A DNA stretch of 64,000 nucleotides, taken from JAUMBM01 sp964441755. Lineage in GTDB: Bacteria > Bacteroidota > Bacteroidia > Chitinophagales > Saprospiraceae. Position numbers and translations under genes: made by a program. The stretch spans positions 124,001 through 188,000 of the forward strand of contig CAYTVG010000008.1 in NCBI GenBank assembly GCA_964441755.1, in the 5' to 3' direction. Positions 51,279-59,372 of this stretch are shown one piece after another (within the stretch, counting starts at the first letter, position 1; each line of letters starts with the position of its first letter). Below the pieces are notes generated by a model that saw nothing but the letters and a program-made list of their open reading frames with translations, did not search any database and was not told the DNA's origin.

Positions 51279-52184
51279 TTACTGGTAAGGAATTTTTATT
51301 TCGTAGGCAATCCGGTTGGGATTGGTCAGCTTATTGCTCATGAGCCAGGGGTTGTAAAGCTTCAGGCTGCGATAGCTGATGCCGTAACGCCGTGCAAACT
51401 CGCCCAGACTTGGGATGGGCTCGCGCACCGTGACTATGCGGTAGTTGTCAAGCGGAGGGTAATAGTCCGCCGGATCTAGCTGATAACCAAAATCAAGCGG
51501 CCGGCTGATGATTTCTTTGAAGGCAATAATCCTGAACACATAGCGATTGGTCTCATCATTGAGGTTGAGATCGTAATAGTTGGAAGTGAACTGCTTCTGA
51601 ATATCGCTGTTTAGTGCTGTACCGCCCATATTGTAGGCCGCTGCGGCCAGTGTCCAGCTGCCAAAACGCTCTTTGTAGCGCCTCAGATAGATGGCTGCCG
51701 CGCGGGTCGATTTCTCGAGGTGGTTGCGTTCGTCAACTTCGCCATTTACCTCCAGTCCCAACGATATAGCGGTTTCGGGCACAAATTGCCACATACCCCG
51801 GGCTTTGGCAGGGGAAGTGACGTTGCGCAGGTTGCTTTCAGCAACTGCTAAGTACTTAAAATCATCGGGTACGCGCTCCTCGCGCAAAATGCGCTCCATG
51901 GTAGGGAAGTAGCGACTGCTATACTTGATGGCCATGAGGGTATTGGCATGCCCGTAGGTGTTGATGGTCAATTCTCGCTCCAGGCGGTCAAGGGCATCGT
52001 CATTGTCGGCCGGCAGGGCTTCTCCTGCCAGCCCAAAGGATCTGTTGAGGTTTACGGATTTGATGACCTGTGGCAACTCACGGGTCGCATTGCTGCTGCC
52101 TTCTGGCTGTCGGTTGCTGAGTAGTATGGTGGCTAATAGCGTTGCTGTAAGTGCAATGTTAATACCGGTGGCTACATTTTTCAT
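51279..52184 (-). CDS. Lytic transglycosylase (SLT domain)
   Basis: A 301-residue exported protein with an N-terminal helix or signal anchor (about 7-24). The SLT domain shows the catalytic Glu in LAVAESNLRN, then ARGMWQFVPETA and AAAAYNMGG, all family hallmarks. The C-terminal ~70 residues (PSLGEFARRYGISYRSLKLYNP) form a LysM-like domain, giving an MltD-like layout. The enzyme cleaves peptidoglycan glycan strands to 1,6-anhydro products in the periplasm. It is 8 bp upstream of the NUDIX gene. Confidence 0.93.
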   Translation of the reverse strand: MKNVATGINIALTATLLATILLSNRQPEGSSNATRELPQVIKSVNLNRSFGLAGEALPADNDDALDRLERELTINTYGHANTLMAIKYSSRYFPTMERILREERVPDDFKYLAVAESNLRNVTSPAKARGMWQFVPETAISLGLEVNGEVDERNHLEKSTRAAAIYLRRYKERFGSWTLAAAAYNMGGTALNSDIQKQFTSNYYDLNLNDETNRYVFRIIAFKEIISRPLDFGYQLDPADYYPPLDNYRIVTVREPIPSLGEFARRYGISYRSLKLYNPWLMSNKLTNPNRIAYEIKIPYQ

Positions 52185-52453
52185 AAGTGATTATTATGGA
52201 ATTAAGTAATTATTTTGTCCGGCTTAATTTGTAAGGTGTTGGTGTCACACTCGCTGTCGTTTGTAGCATACAGACAGCAAACTGGCATACTTTTTACCTT
52301 TTCGGGATTTATTTACCCCTGGGCGCTGATGGCTATCCCTCTGTGAAATTGCATTTTTTCAGTCAGGTATCGCCGCTGAGCTCCGTCAAAAACGCGGGAA
52401 CAGGTGAAAAGCTATCTCGTTTTGGCTTCAGGCACAAATTCTCCGGCAAGCTG

Positions 52454-52963
52454 TTATCGCGGCTTCTTATATATCGGAACAGTAGAACAGGGCTCGCCAA
52501 ACATGATGCTACGCGCCAGTGGCCGCAGCAAACGCGTAATCTCAAGGTAGGCAGCAGGCGGCACGGGGTAGTCACTGCAACCTTTTACAACTACACGCTG
52601 ATCCTCGTAATCACTCAGGTCCAGCTGTGCAAGTGTCTGGGCAAAATATACCTCGTAATAACTCTTTTCTTCACCCTGAAAAATATCAATGGCGAAAGGC
52701 TCGGCATAGGAAGCCACCAGCATATAAGCCCATACAGGAATGATAGCATCGGCAGAGCAGTACACGAGCAGCACCTTGCCTGCATACTGCGACCAATCAT
52801 GAGCTGACAGCGCCTCCCGAAAGTCTTTTTCTTTCAGTATCAGCCCCATGAAAAGGTAGTCCTTAAGGTCAAAATGCGCCAGAGGCGTATGAGGAAAAAA
52901 ATCTTCCAGCTTGAGGGTAATCAGTCCGCTGTTGGCCACTCTGTTTACCAATGGTGATTCCAT
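52454..52963 (-). CDS. DUF2480 family protein
   Basis: A 169-residue cytoplasmic protein. The N-terminus NRVANSGLITLKLEDFFP and the conserved stretches FMGLILKEKDFRE, YCSADAIIPVWAYMLVA, VVVKGCSDYPVPPAAY and C-terminal SIMFGEPCSTVPIYKK identify DUF2480, a family largely confined to Bacteroidota. The two conserved Cys in KGCSD and EPCST are present. The biochemical role is unknown. It starts 12 bp after scpB stops on the same strand, so the two share an operon. Confidence 0.92.
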   Translation of the reverse strand: MESPLVNRVANSGLITLKLEDFFPHTPLAHFDLKDYLFMGLILKEKDFREALSAHDWSQYAGKVLLVYCSADAIIPVWAYMLVASYAEPFAIDIFQGEEKSYYEVYFAQTLAQLDLSDYEDQRVVVKGCSDYPVPPAAYLEITRLLRPLARSIMFGEPCSTVPIYKKPR

Positions 52964-52975
52964 ACATTTTTGTGT

Positions 52976-53566
52976 TTAAGGTTGCGCAGGATTGATCTCT
53001 TCTTCCATGGCCTCATCATCGCCTATTTTGTTGTCTGTCTGTGCCAGTTCTTTTAGCTTGGGCAGTTCGTCGAGGCTTCGGAGACCAAAGTAATCCATAA
53101 ATTTGTCTGTCGTACCATACAGCAGCGGCCTGCCCGGACCGTCACTGCGACCCGCAATAGCAACAAGCTCCTTCTCCAGCAGCTTCTGTATCGCATAATC
53201 GGAATTGACCCCCCGGATGCGCTCCAGATCACTCTTGGATACAGGCTGCCGATAGGCAATGATAGCGAGCGTCTCCAGAGCCGTGCGCGATAGTCGCTTA
53301 CGCGTCGTCTGCTTCAGGTAGACGCTGACCGTATGGTGATAAGCGCCCTTGGTGAGAAATTGGTAACCGCTGCCGATTGCAGCGATATCAAAAGCGCTCG
53401 TATCTCCTGCATAGCGCTGCTGCAGTTGCTCGATGGCGCGCTGTATCTCTTCTGCTGAAAAAGAAACGCCCAGAACTTCCTCAAGGCAGTGGCCAACCTC
53501 CTCCGGCGTGATGGGGTGGTCTGCCGCAAAGATCAAGGCTTCAATATGTTGTTCCAGTTTTTCCAA
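52976..53566 (-). CDS. scpB: Segregation and condensation protein B
   Basis: About 196 residues, the normal ScpB length. It has two winged-helix domains; characteristic motifs are LEALIFAADHPI near the start, LETLAIIAYRQPVSKSDLERIRGVNSD and GRSDGPGRPLLYGTTDKFMDYFGL. ScpB binds ScpA and SMC in the chromosome condensation complex. No ATG fits the family start; TTG at 53566 (LEKLEQHIEALIF) lies about 23 bp after a promoter box, and I take it as the start, with moderate certainty. The frame is open up to 53722 but crosses a palindrome. DUF2480 follows directly. Confidence 0.9.
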   Translation of the reverse strand: MEKLEQHIEALIFAADHPITPEEVGHCLEEVLGVSFSAEEIQRAIEQLQQRYAGDTSAFDIAAIGSGYQFLTKGAYHHTVSVYLKQTTRKRLSRTALETLAIIAYRQPVSKSDLERIRGVNSDYAIQKLLEKELVAIAGRSDGPGRPLLYGTTDKFMDYFGLRSLDELPKLKELAQTDNKIGDDEAMEEEINPAQP

Positions 53567-53589
53567 TAATATAGCAACTAGTTGTGGTG

Positions 53590-53620
53590 CAAAAATAGTC
53601 TTTTTATGCAGATGCAGCAA
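53590..53620 (-). promoter_or_regulatory. Promoter of scpB
   Basis: On the minus strand TTG (53620-53618) lies 20 bp before TATTTTTG (53597-53590), which fits TAnnTTTG. It supports a short-leader start of scpB at 53566. Confidence 0.55.
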
Positions 53621-53631
53621 CCACAACCACG

Positions 53632-53669
53632 TTTCATTTATTGACGGCTTTCGCCGCCAATAAATGAAA
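53632..53669. repeat. Palindrome, distal member of a pair between sod and scpB
   Basis: TTTCATTTATTGACGGC pairs with its complement at 16 of 17 positions around TTTC. Core shared with the hairpin at 53688-53709 but in inverted orientation. Confidence 0.65.
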
Positions 53670-53687
53670 TCATGCAGCCATATACTA

Positions 53688-53709
53688 TTTGGCGGCGAAA
53701 GCCGCCAAA
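53688..53709. repeat. Palindrome, proximal member of a pair between sod and scpB
   Basis: TTTGGCGGC-GAAA-GCCGCCAAA, perfect 9-bp stem with a GNRA loop, 18 bp after the sod stop on the minus strand. It may act as terminator. Confidence 0.7.
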
Positions 53710-53727
53710 GAATGGAGCACACGCCTT

Positions 53728-54456
53728 TTAGCGCGCCAGCGCAAAACGCTCAGCAACCTTCTCCCAGTTGACGACATTCCAGAAAGCAGAGATGTAATCA
53801 GGGCGGCGATTTTGGTACTTGAGATAGTAGGCGTGCTCCCACACATCCAGACCCAGCAGCGGTCGTCCATGCTGCTTGACGAGGCGCGTCATGAGCGGGT
53901 TATCCTGATTGGGTGTTGAGCTTATGAAGAGCTTACCATTTTTGTCAACACAAAGCCACGCCCAGCCGGAGCCAAAGCGCCCCTTGGCTTCATTGCTGAA
54001 GGCCGTTTTGAAGGCGTCAAAGGAACCAAAAGCTGCGTTGATGGCTGCCAGCAGCTCAGCCTGAGGACTGCCCCCGCCACCGGGCTTGAGGCTTTCCCAA
54101 AAGAGCATGTGGTTGTAATGGCCTCCACCGTTGTTGCGTATAGCAGTAAACTTGTCAGTGACCTTAGACATGATTTCTTCGAGTTCCATACTCGCAAAAA
54201 CTGTGCCCTTGATAGCCGCATTGAGATTGTTTACATAAGCATTGTGGTGCTTGCCGTGGTGGATTTCCATGGTCTGCTTGTCAAAATGGGGCTCCAGTGC
54301 CTCCGGAGCGTAGGGCAGGGGAGGGAGGGTGAAATCACCCGTACGCATAGTCTCTGCTTCGGTAATGGCAGCATCTCGTCCCAGCATTCGCAGCGGATTC
54401 AGCAGGCTCGCAAAACCCATCAGGCCTGCGGCGCGCAGAAAGTCTCTTTTATCCAT
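53728..54456 (-). CDS. sod: Fe/Mn superoxide dismutase with a Tat-like leader
   Basis: A 242-residue superoxide dismutase. Metal ligands are visible: His in EIHHGKHHNAYV, His in GGHYNHMLFW, and Asp/His in LDVWEHAYYLKYQNRRPDYI. The body matches family I SodA/SodB of about 200 residues. An extra ~45 residues precede it: DKRDFLRAAGLMGFASLL looks like a twin-arginine-type leader (KR instead of RR), then a linker. I infer export to the periplasm. Metal preference (Fe or Mn) cannot be read reliably. It is divergent from copA. Confidence 0.93.
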   Translation of the reverse strand: MDKRDFLRAAGLMGFASLLNPLRMLGRDAAITEAETMRTGDFTLPPLPYAPEALEPHFDKQTMEIHHGKHHNAYVNNLNAAIKGTVFASMELEEIMSKVTDKFTAIRNNGGGHYNHMLFWESLKPGGGGSPQAELLAAINAAFGSFDAFKTAFSNEAKGRFGSGWAWLCVDKNGKLFISSTPNQDNPLMTRLVKQHGRPLLGLDVWEHAYYLKYQNRRPDYISAFWNVVNWEKVAERFALAR

Positions 54457-54565
54457 GTTTAAAATCTTTTTTTGTTCCTGTAATGTTATCTGTGTAAGTA
54501 ATAATGGTACTGGGTTTCATTTTTTTAAACGACACAGCGGCTAAAAGGTTGTAATACGGATTCTG

Positions 54566-56677
54566 ATGGCTAATAAAATCGTAGAGCTCAAGGTAGAGGG
54601 CATGGACTGTAGCAACTGTGCCAACAGCATCGCTCGTTTCCTCGAACGCAAGGGCATGGAAGAGGTGTTTGTCAGCTTTCAGACCAAAGAGGTGCGTTTC
54701 CGAAGGAATGACGATCTGTTACCACTGCCGGCAGCGGTACAGGGAATTCAGCGTTTAGGTTATACAGTGGTTGACGATGGCCAGCCTAAGCCCTTTTGGA
54801 ATCTCGAACGACGCCTGCTGCTGTCCGCCGTTTTTACCATTCCTCTCTTGCTGTCGCACTTGTTGATGGCTGCAGGTTTTCATGCTGCCTGGATGCACAA
54901 TGGCTGGGTTCAGCTGGCACTGACAGCGCCTGTCTACCTGATCGGGGGTCTTCACTTTGTGCGCTCAGCTATCAGCAGCCTGCGTTCGGGCGTACCCAAT
55001 ATGGACGTGCTCATTGCTGTGGGCAGTACGGCTGCGCTTGTGTACAGTCTGCTTGGCTTGCTGCTTCAACAGCCTGATTATTACTTCTTTGAGACAGCTG
55101 CATCCATCATTACCCTGGTGCTCCTGGGCAATTGGCTCGAGCATCGGGCAGTCGCTCAAACGACAACTGCTATCGGGGAACTCACAGCCTTACAGGCGCC
55201 TGTTGCTCGCAAATGGACGCCTTCGGGGGTGCTGGTGAGCCTGCCTGTCGATGAGGTAAGGATAGGGGACATACTCCAGGTATATGAGGGAGACAAAATT
55301 CCCGCCGATGGCCGGGTTATTGAGGGGGCTGGCCATGTTGATGAATCAATGCTTACCGGGGAAAGTCTGGCAGTCGATAAAAGAGCCGGTGACACCGTCA
55401 TCGGGGCAAGTGTCCTGACAGGGGGTAATCTGCGTATCGAAGTGTCTGCCGCTGGCCGGGATACTATACTCAGCAGGATGATCGAACTGGTTAAGACAGC
55501 GCAGCAGGATAAACCGCCGATTCAGCGGCTTGCAGATCGCATCAGTGCTGTTTTTGTGCCCGTTGTGCTGCTGATTTCACTGGCAACCCTGCTGCTGGCT
55601 TATTGGGTGTTCGACCTTAGTTTTCAACAGGCATTGCTCAACGCTATAGCCGTGCTGGTCATCTCTTGTCCCTGCGCTATGGGACTGGCTACACCTACAG
55701 CTGTTATGGTAGGTGTGGGAAGGCTCGCTCGTCAGGGGGTACTCATAAAGGGAGGGCAGACGATAGAAATCTTCTCTCGTATTCAACGGTTCGTTTTTGA
55801 TAAAACAGGGACACTGACCAATGGCAATTTTGATGTCCGGAATATCAATTATCTCGGCAACGATGCGCGCGAGGTCAATGCTGTCCTGTATGCCCTGGAG
55901 GGGCATTCCAATCATCCCATCGCTCATTCTCTGCTGCGATGGCTAAGTATGCAGCCCCAAAAAGAGGGAATTCTGCTGCACGAAATTCGCGAGGAAAAGG
56001 GGGTTGGCCTCACGGCTACTGACAAACAGGGACGGGTATACCGCCTTGGTTCTGAAAGAATACTGCCCCCGGGACTGGTCATACCGCCCGGACAGGTGTT
56101 CCTGCTGCGGGATCAGGAGCTGCTGGCAGCCATAGAACTGGCAGATGAACTCAAAGAAGAGGCCGCAGCGGTGGTCACTTATTTGCACAAACACGGACTC
56201 GAAACGGTTGTGTTGAGCGGAGATACCTTAGAAAAAACGCGCGATGTCGCTCAGGTGCTCGATATAAATAAATTTTATGGTGCTCAGCTTCCCGAAGATA
56301 AACTTACACAAATTGCTGCATTGAGTACAGAGAAACCTACAGCTATGGTGGGCGACGGGGTCAATGATGCACCCGCACTGGCACGTGCCACACTGGGCGT
56401 TTCGCTGAGCAACGCCAGTCAGGCCGCTATCGAGTCTGCACAGGTAGTACTGCTCAACGGCCGACTGGATGCGCTGCCCAAAGCATTAGGTACTGCCCGG
56501 GCAACCGTGCTGACAATTAAACAAAATCTCTTCTGGGCGTTTATATACAACATCATTGCCATACCCATTGCCGCAATGGGGTATTTGAACCCAATGTGGG
56601 CTGCGTTGTTTATGGCATTTTCGGATGTAGTGGTCATTGGCAATTCTATCCGACTCAAATATAAACGCATTGACTAA
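54566..56677 (+). CDS. copA: Copper-translocating P-type ATPase
   Basis: A 703-residue P1B-type ATPase that exports Cu+ from the cytoplasm. One N-terminal HMA domain carries VEGMDCSNCANS (CxxC). The transport motif is ISCPCAMGLATP, the phosphorylation site FDKTGTLT, with TGES, HSNHPIAHS (HP locus) and MVGDGVNDAPAL in order. The penultimate helix contains the YN pair (FIYNIIAIP). Eight membrane helices are expected. Start ATG 54566 begins the HMA domain. It leads a likely operon with the DUF4249, gldC and DUF1573 genes, with gaps of 16 and 38 bp and a 4-nt overlap. No copper regulator is adjacent. Confidence 0.95.
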   Translation: MANKIVELKVEGMDCSNCANSIARFLERKGMEEVFVSFQTKEVRFRRNDDLLPLPAAVQGIQRLGYTVVDDGQPKPFWNLERRLLLSAVFTIPLLLSHLLMAAGFHAAWMHNGWVQLALTAPVYLIGGLHFVRSAISSLRSGVPNMDVLIAVGSTAALVYSLLGLLLQQPDYYFFETAASIITLVLLGNWLEHRAVAQTTTAIGELTALQAPVARKWTPSGVLVSLPVDEVRIGDILQVYEGDKIPADGRVIEGAGHVDESMLTGESLAVDKRAGDTVIGASVLTGGNLRIEVSAAGRDTILSRMIELVKTAQQDKPPIQRLADRISAVFVPVVLLISLATLLLAYWVFDLSFQQALLNAIAVLVISCPCAMGLATPTAVMVGVGRLARQGVLIKGGQTIEIFSRIQRFVFDKTGTLTNGNFDVRNINYLGNDAREVNAVLYALEGHSNHPIAHSLLRWLSMQPQKEGILLHEIREEKGVGLTATDKQGRVYRLGSERILPPGLVIPPGQVFLLRDQELLAAIELADELKEEAAAVVTYLHKHGLETVVLSGDTLEKTRDVAQVLDINKFYGAQLPEDKLTQIAALSTEKPTAMVGDGVNDAPALARATLGVSLSNASQAAIESAQVVLLNGRLDALPKALGTARATVLTIKQNLFWAFIYNIIAIPIAAMGYLNPMWAALFMAFSDVVVIGNSIRLKYKRID

Positions 56678-56693
56678 TTCCAAGTTTGCCAAC

Positions 56694-57629
56694 ATGAAAA
56701 CATACCTGCTGCTTGTTCTCGCGTGCCTTTCTCTCTTTTTCTGGAGCTGCGAGGAAGAATTTATTCCGCCTGTGATTGGTACGGTCGATGAACTGGTGGT
56801 TGAAGGGTATATCGAGGCTGGTGATGAGCCAGCTCCCGCAATCGTCTTCCTGAGCCGCAGTTTTCCTTTTTTTAGCCGCCTGAGTGCAGAGCAACTCGCA
56901 AATGCCTACGTAAGAGGTGCAAGGGTAACGGTCTCCGACGGTAGTAAGACCGTGCAACTGACAGAGCTCTGCCTGGATGACTTGCCCGCTGCTTTGCAGG
57001 ATCAGGTGGCTGCGTGGTTGGGTTTTGATGCAGATAGTCTCGCATTTAATATCTGTGCCTACGTGGATGTAGCCAACGAATTGCCGGCACAGACAGGAAA
57101 AACCTACAACCTGCGCATAGAGACGGAGGGAAAAATCCTGACAGCAAGCACGACCATCCCGGAGCGTGCAATTATCGATAGTGTCTATTTTACACCACCT
57201 CCAGGAAAACCCAATGATACACTCGCGCAATGCCTCGTGAGTATGCAGGATCCGCCGGGCGTATCCAATTTTTATCGCTATTTTACGTCAACCAATGGAG
57301 GTCCGCTCAGACCACCCTTTGGATCCGTAACAGATGATCGTCTGTTTGATGGTCAAAGCTTCACTTTTCCGCTACCCAAGGCGGAATCGCCGACGGCCGA
57401 TTTTGATCTGGAGACTTTCGGACTATACCGCCGCGGTGATGAGGTGGTTATCAAGTTCGCTAATATCGATCAGGATCACTATAATTTCTGGAGTACACTC
57501 GAGTTTAATGCCGCTAACCAGGGGCCTTTTTCTACCTATACACGGGTCGATCACAATATTCAGGGGGGCATTGGTATATGGGGCGGACTGAATGTTCGCT
57601 ATATTCGCACCATCGTCCCCGAAAATTGA
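56694..57629 (+). CDS. DUF4249 family lipoprotein
   Basis: A 311-residue outer-membrane-type lipoprotein. The signal ends in a lipobox (LFFWSCEEE), with acylation at the Cys. Features of DUF4249 are VDELVVEGYIEAGDEPAPAIVFLSRS, an AYVRGARVTVSDG strand, a TGKTYNLRIETEGK stretch and the late FANIDQDHYNFWSTLE. DUF4249 genes usually sit beside a TonB-dependent receptor of the SusC type, but none is near here. ATG 56694 was chosen, 16 bp after copA. Function unknown; a copper-related role is suggested only by position. Confidence 0.85.
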   Translation: MKTYLLLVLACLSLFFWSCEEEFIPPVIGTVDELVVEGYIEAGDEPAPAIVFLSRSFPFFSRLSAEQLANAYVRGARVTVSDGSKTVQLTELCLDDLPAALQDQVAAWLGFDADSLAFNICAYVDVANELPAQTGKTYNLRIETEGKILTASTTIPERAIIDSVYFTPPPGKPNDTLAQCLVSMQDPPGVSNFYRYFTSTNGGPLRPPFGSVTDDRLFDGQSFTFPLPKAESPTADFDLETFGLYRRGDEVVIKFANIDQDHYNFWSTLEFNAANQGPFSTYTRVDHNIQGGIGIWGGLNVRYIRTIVPEN

Positions 57630-57667
57630 GGCGAGAACTATTTTTGATTCATTTACCAGTAGTAAGT

Positions 57668-58009
57668 ATGGCAACGGAAGAAGTAAAGTCTAGCAGCGAA
57701 ATCGTAATAACAGTGGGTCTCAATGAAGATAAATTGCCCGTGCAGCTCCAATGGCAGGCACAATCAGGGCAGGTCGGAGACTGCAAGGCGCTGCTGCTCT
57801 CTTTGTTCGATCGAGAAACTAAAGAGACGCTCAAAATCGACCTGTGGACATTAGATATGGAGATCATTGAAATGGACCGCTTCATGTTCTCTACGCTGCG
57901 GGCGCTGGCAGATACCTATTTTAAAGCAACTTCAAACAAAGAACTATCAGCTGATTTTCAGCGTTTTGTTCAGTATTTTGGGGAGCAGACAGAAATTATC
58001 AAGCCTTGA
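57668..58009 (+). CDS. gldC: Gliding motility protein GldC
   Basis: A 113-residue cytoplasmic protein. GldC is a small Bacteroidota protein associated with gliding motility in Flavobacterium johnsoniae. The match rests on SEIVITVGLNEDKLPVQLQW, CKALLLSLFDRETKETLKIDLWTLDM and the C-terminal ADTYFKATSNKELSADFQRF. Spacing to the upstream gene is 38 bp. The stop TGA overlaps the TTG start of the DUF1573 gene (TTGA). Gliding in this organism is not proven by the gene alone; gldC also occurs in non-gliders. Confidence 0.9.
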   Translation: MATEEVKSSSEIVITVGLNEDKLPVQLQWQAQSGQVGDCKALLLSLFDRETKETLKIDLWTLDMEIIEMDRFMFSTLRALADTYFKATSNKELSADFQRFVQYFGEQTEIIKP

Positions 58010-58365
58010 TACCGCCACTTTGGGTGACAGTGCTAGCCTTGCTGTATCTGCTTCTCCCGCCTTCTCTGCAGTGGCTGGATCCATTGACGCACGATTTTGG
58101 GAGCATTCCTGCCAATGTAGAGGTAAGGCACGATTTCCGTTTTGTAAACACCGGACCAGAACCGATACTGATTGATAATGTTCGGACGGATTGTGGCTGT
58201 ACAGCACCTGACTGGAATGACGAACCGGTAATGCCCGGCAAAGTAGGCATAGTGACTGTTTACTATGATGCTCGTGATAAGGGCTATTTTCTGAAACCCG
58301 TCAAAGTATTTCTACGCGGCCAAAGAAAGGCTGTACTGCTGTATGTGGAAGGTGACGTAATCTGA
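58006..58365 (+). CDS. DUF1573 family exported protein
   Basis: A 119-residue protein with an N-terminal hydrophobic segment (LWVTVLALLYLLLPP), an uncleaved anchor or signal peptide. The rest is a DUF1573 Ig-like fold: THDFGSIPANVEVRHDFRFVNTG, the Cys pair in VRTDCGCTAPDW and TVYYDARDKG. The start codon is TTG at 58006, overlapping the gldC stop by 4 nt, so translation is probably coupled. No ATG is available in frame. Role unknown; the Cys pair in CGC is conserved in the family. Confidence 0.88.
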   Translation: MIPPLWVTVLALLYLLLPPSLQWLDPLTHDFGSIPANVEVRHDFRFVNTGPEPILIDNVRTDCGCTAPDWNDEPVMPGKVGIVTVYYDARDKGYFLKPVKVFLRGQRKAVLLYVEGDVI

Positions 58366-58536
58366 TACTGGAATAAGCTTGTCTAGCCATGTATCAACCC
58401 CGGCTATAATTTTGAAATCGACACCGTATATGACTGAAAAAAAATTGATTATAGATGTGTCAATGCCGGTATAATCTGTTTTGATACCGTTTTGTCACCC
58501 AAAAAAGCTATTTCATCACCAACTTCAGGCTGATTC
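58366..58536. other. Intergenic region between DUF1573 and the orphan promoter
   Basis: AT-rich stretch with no supported gene or strong hairpin. The GATACCG-type words near 58383-58490 recur imperfectly but I could not define a repeat unit. Confidence 0.4.
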
Positions 58537-58567
58537 TTTGTCAGAAAATTATTATATTATACATTTG
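58537..58567 (+). promoter_or_regulatory. Full-consensus Bacteroidota promoter without a downstream ORF
   Basis: TTTG (58537-58540), 19-bp spacer, TACATTTG (58560-58567): exact match to TTTG-N19-TAnnTTTG. The next plus-strand gene is 3 kb away, so the promoter must drive a non-coding RNA. Confidence 0.75.
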
Positions 58568-58573
58568 TAACAA

Positions 58574-58680
58574 CACAAGGGGGAACGATTGTCAGGGGAA
58601 TTCTGCTATGGAGCCCCTGGCAATTCTTACTTTATAAGCTTTCCCTATCCCGTTGCTATCCATCCTTCCCCCTGCTATTG
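58574..58680 (+). ncRNA. Putative ~100-nt small RNA
   Basis: Starting just after the promoter at 58537-58567. Outer stem AGGGGGAA (58578-58585) pairs with TTCCCCCT (58666-58673). An inner hairpin pairs TTGTCAGGGG (58589-58598) with CCCCTGGCAA (58614-58623). The closed, single-rod shape and length are compatible with a 6S-like RNA of Bacteroidota, but the sequence alone does not prove it. The 3' end is not fixed by a clear terminator. Confidence 0.5.
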
Positions 58681-58698
58681 GTTGCTCATATTTGAGCC

Positions 58699-59340
58699 TT
58701 AAGTGGCTGTTCTCACCTCAACAGGATGCCGGCGGAGATAATCAGCCGCGGCGGGGCCCATACAAAAAAGTAAGTCAAGGACACTAAGGTCGGGGATAAA
58801 TCCGTGCTTATCCGTGAATACCTGCGGGTAGGGGGCCGTGCCATCAGAGGGATGCTTAGGGCTTATGCGATCTCTCCAGTCAAATGGTTGATCTGTTGTA
58901 GGTCGGTAAGCAGTTGTCTCAGTTACCTTTGGTGAATCTATCCAATGCAGCAAACGAAAGCTAGTGCGTAGTGCAGCCAGATTGAGGTCCCAAAGTCTTT
59001 GGTGTCCTGCAAACAAGACTTCGCGAATATCATCAGCATAGTGGATGAAAAAAGGGGCGCTGCCATAGGCAGTTTGTATGCTCCGCCAGCTGTTGAGAGG
59101 CCAGTTTTCAGTGTACGAAAGCCGAACCTCCTGTATGGGAAGCGACTGGTGTTTACCTTTTTGAAGTGGAATACTTAGCCTTTGAATGCCGTTGGGGCCG
59201 GCAAGCAAACAGCGATTGCGGTAGCCTCCTTTTTGATAATGCTCCTGAGCTTCCAACTCAATTATGGAGGCTGATGCCATCAGCCTGTAGTATTGTATAG
59301 CGCCAAAGAAAGGCAGTTCGGTACAAACAGCATCCATCAT
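58699..59340 (-). CDS. WbqC family protein
   Basis: A 213-residue protein. WbqC traits are an N-terminus ending in an aromatic/hydrophobic run (ELPFFGAIQYYRLMASASIIEL), EHYQKGGYRNRCLLAGPNGIQRLSIPL, and the central DNWPLNSW-like segment (YTENWPLNSWRSIQTAYGSAPFF). WbqC-like proteins occur in O-antigen loci of some bacteria and are widespread in Bacteroidota with unknown biochemistry. It lies 32 bp after corA on the same strand. Its 3' end faces the small RNA locus at 58574-58680, with little room between them. Confidence 0.9.
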   Translation of the reverse strand: MMDAVCTELPFFGAIQYYRLMASASIIELEAQEHYQKGGYRNRCLLAGPNGIQRLSIPLQKGKHQSLPIQEVRLSYTENWPLNSWRSIQTAYGSAPFFIHYADDIREVLFAGHQRLWDLNLAALRTSFRLLHWIDSPKVTETTAYRPTTDQPFDWRDRISPKHPSDGTAPYPQVFTDKHGFIPDLSVLDLLFCMGPAAADYLRRHPVEVRTAT

Positions 59341-59372
59341 ACGTCAAATAAGTGGGCAGGAACTATCAATAG

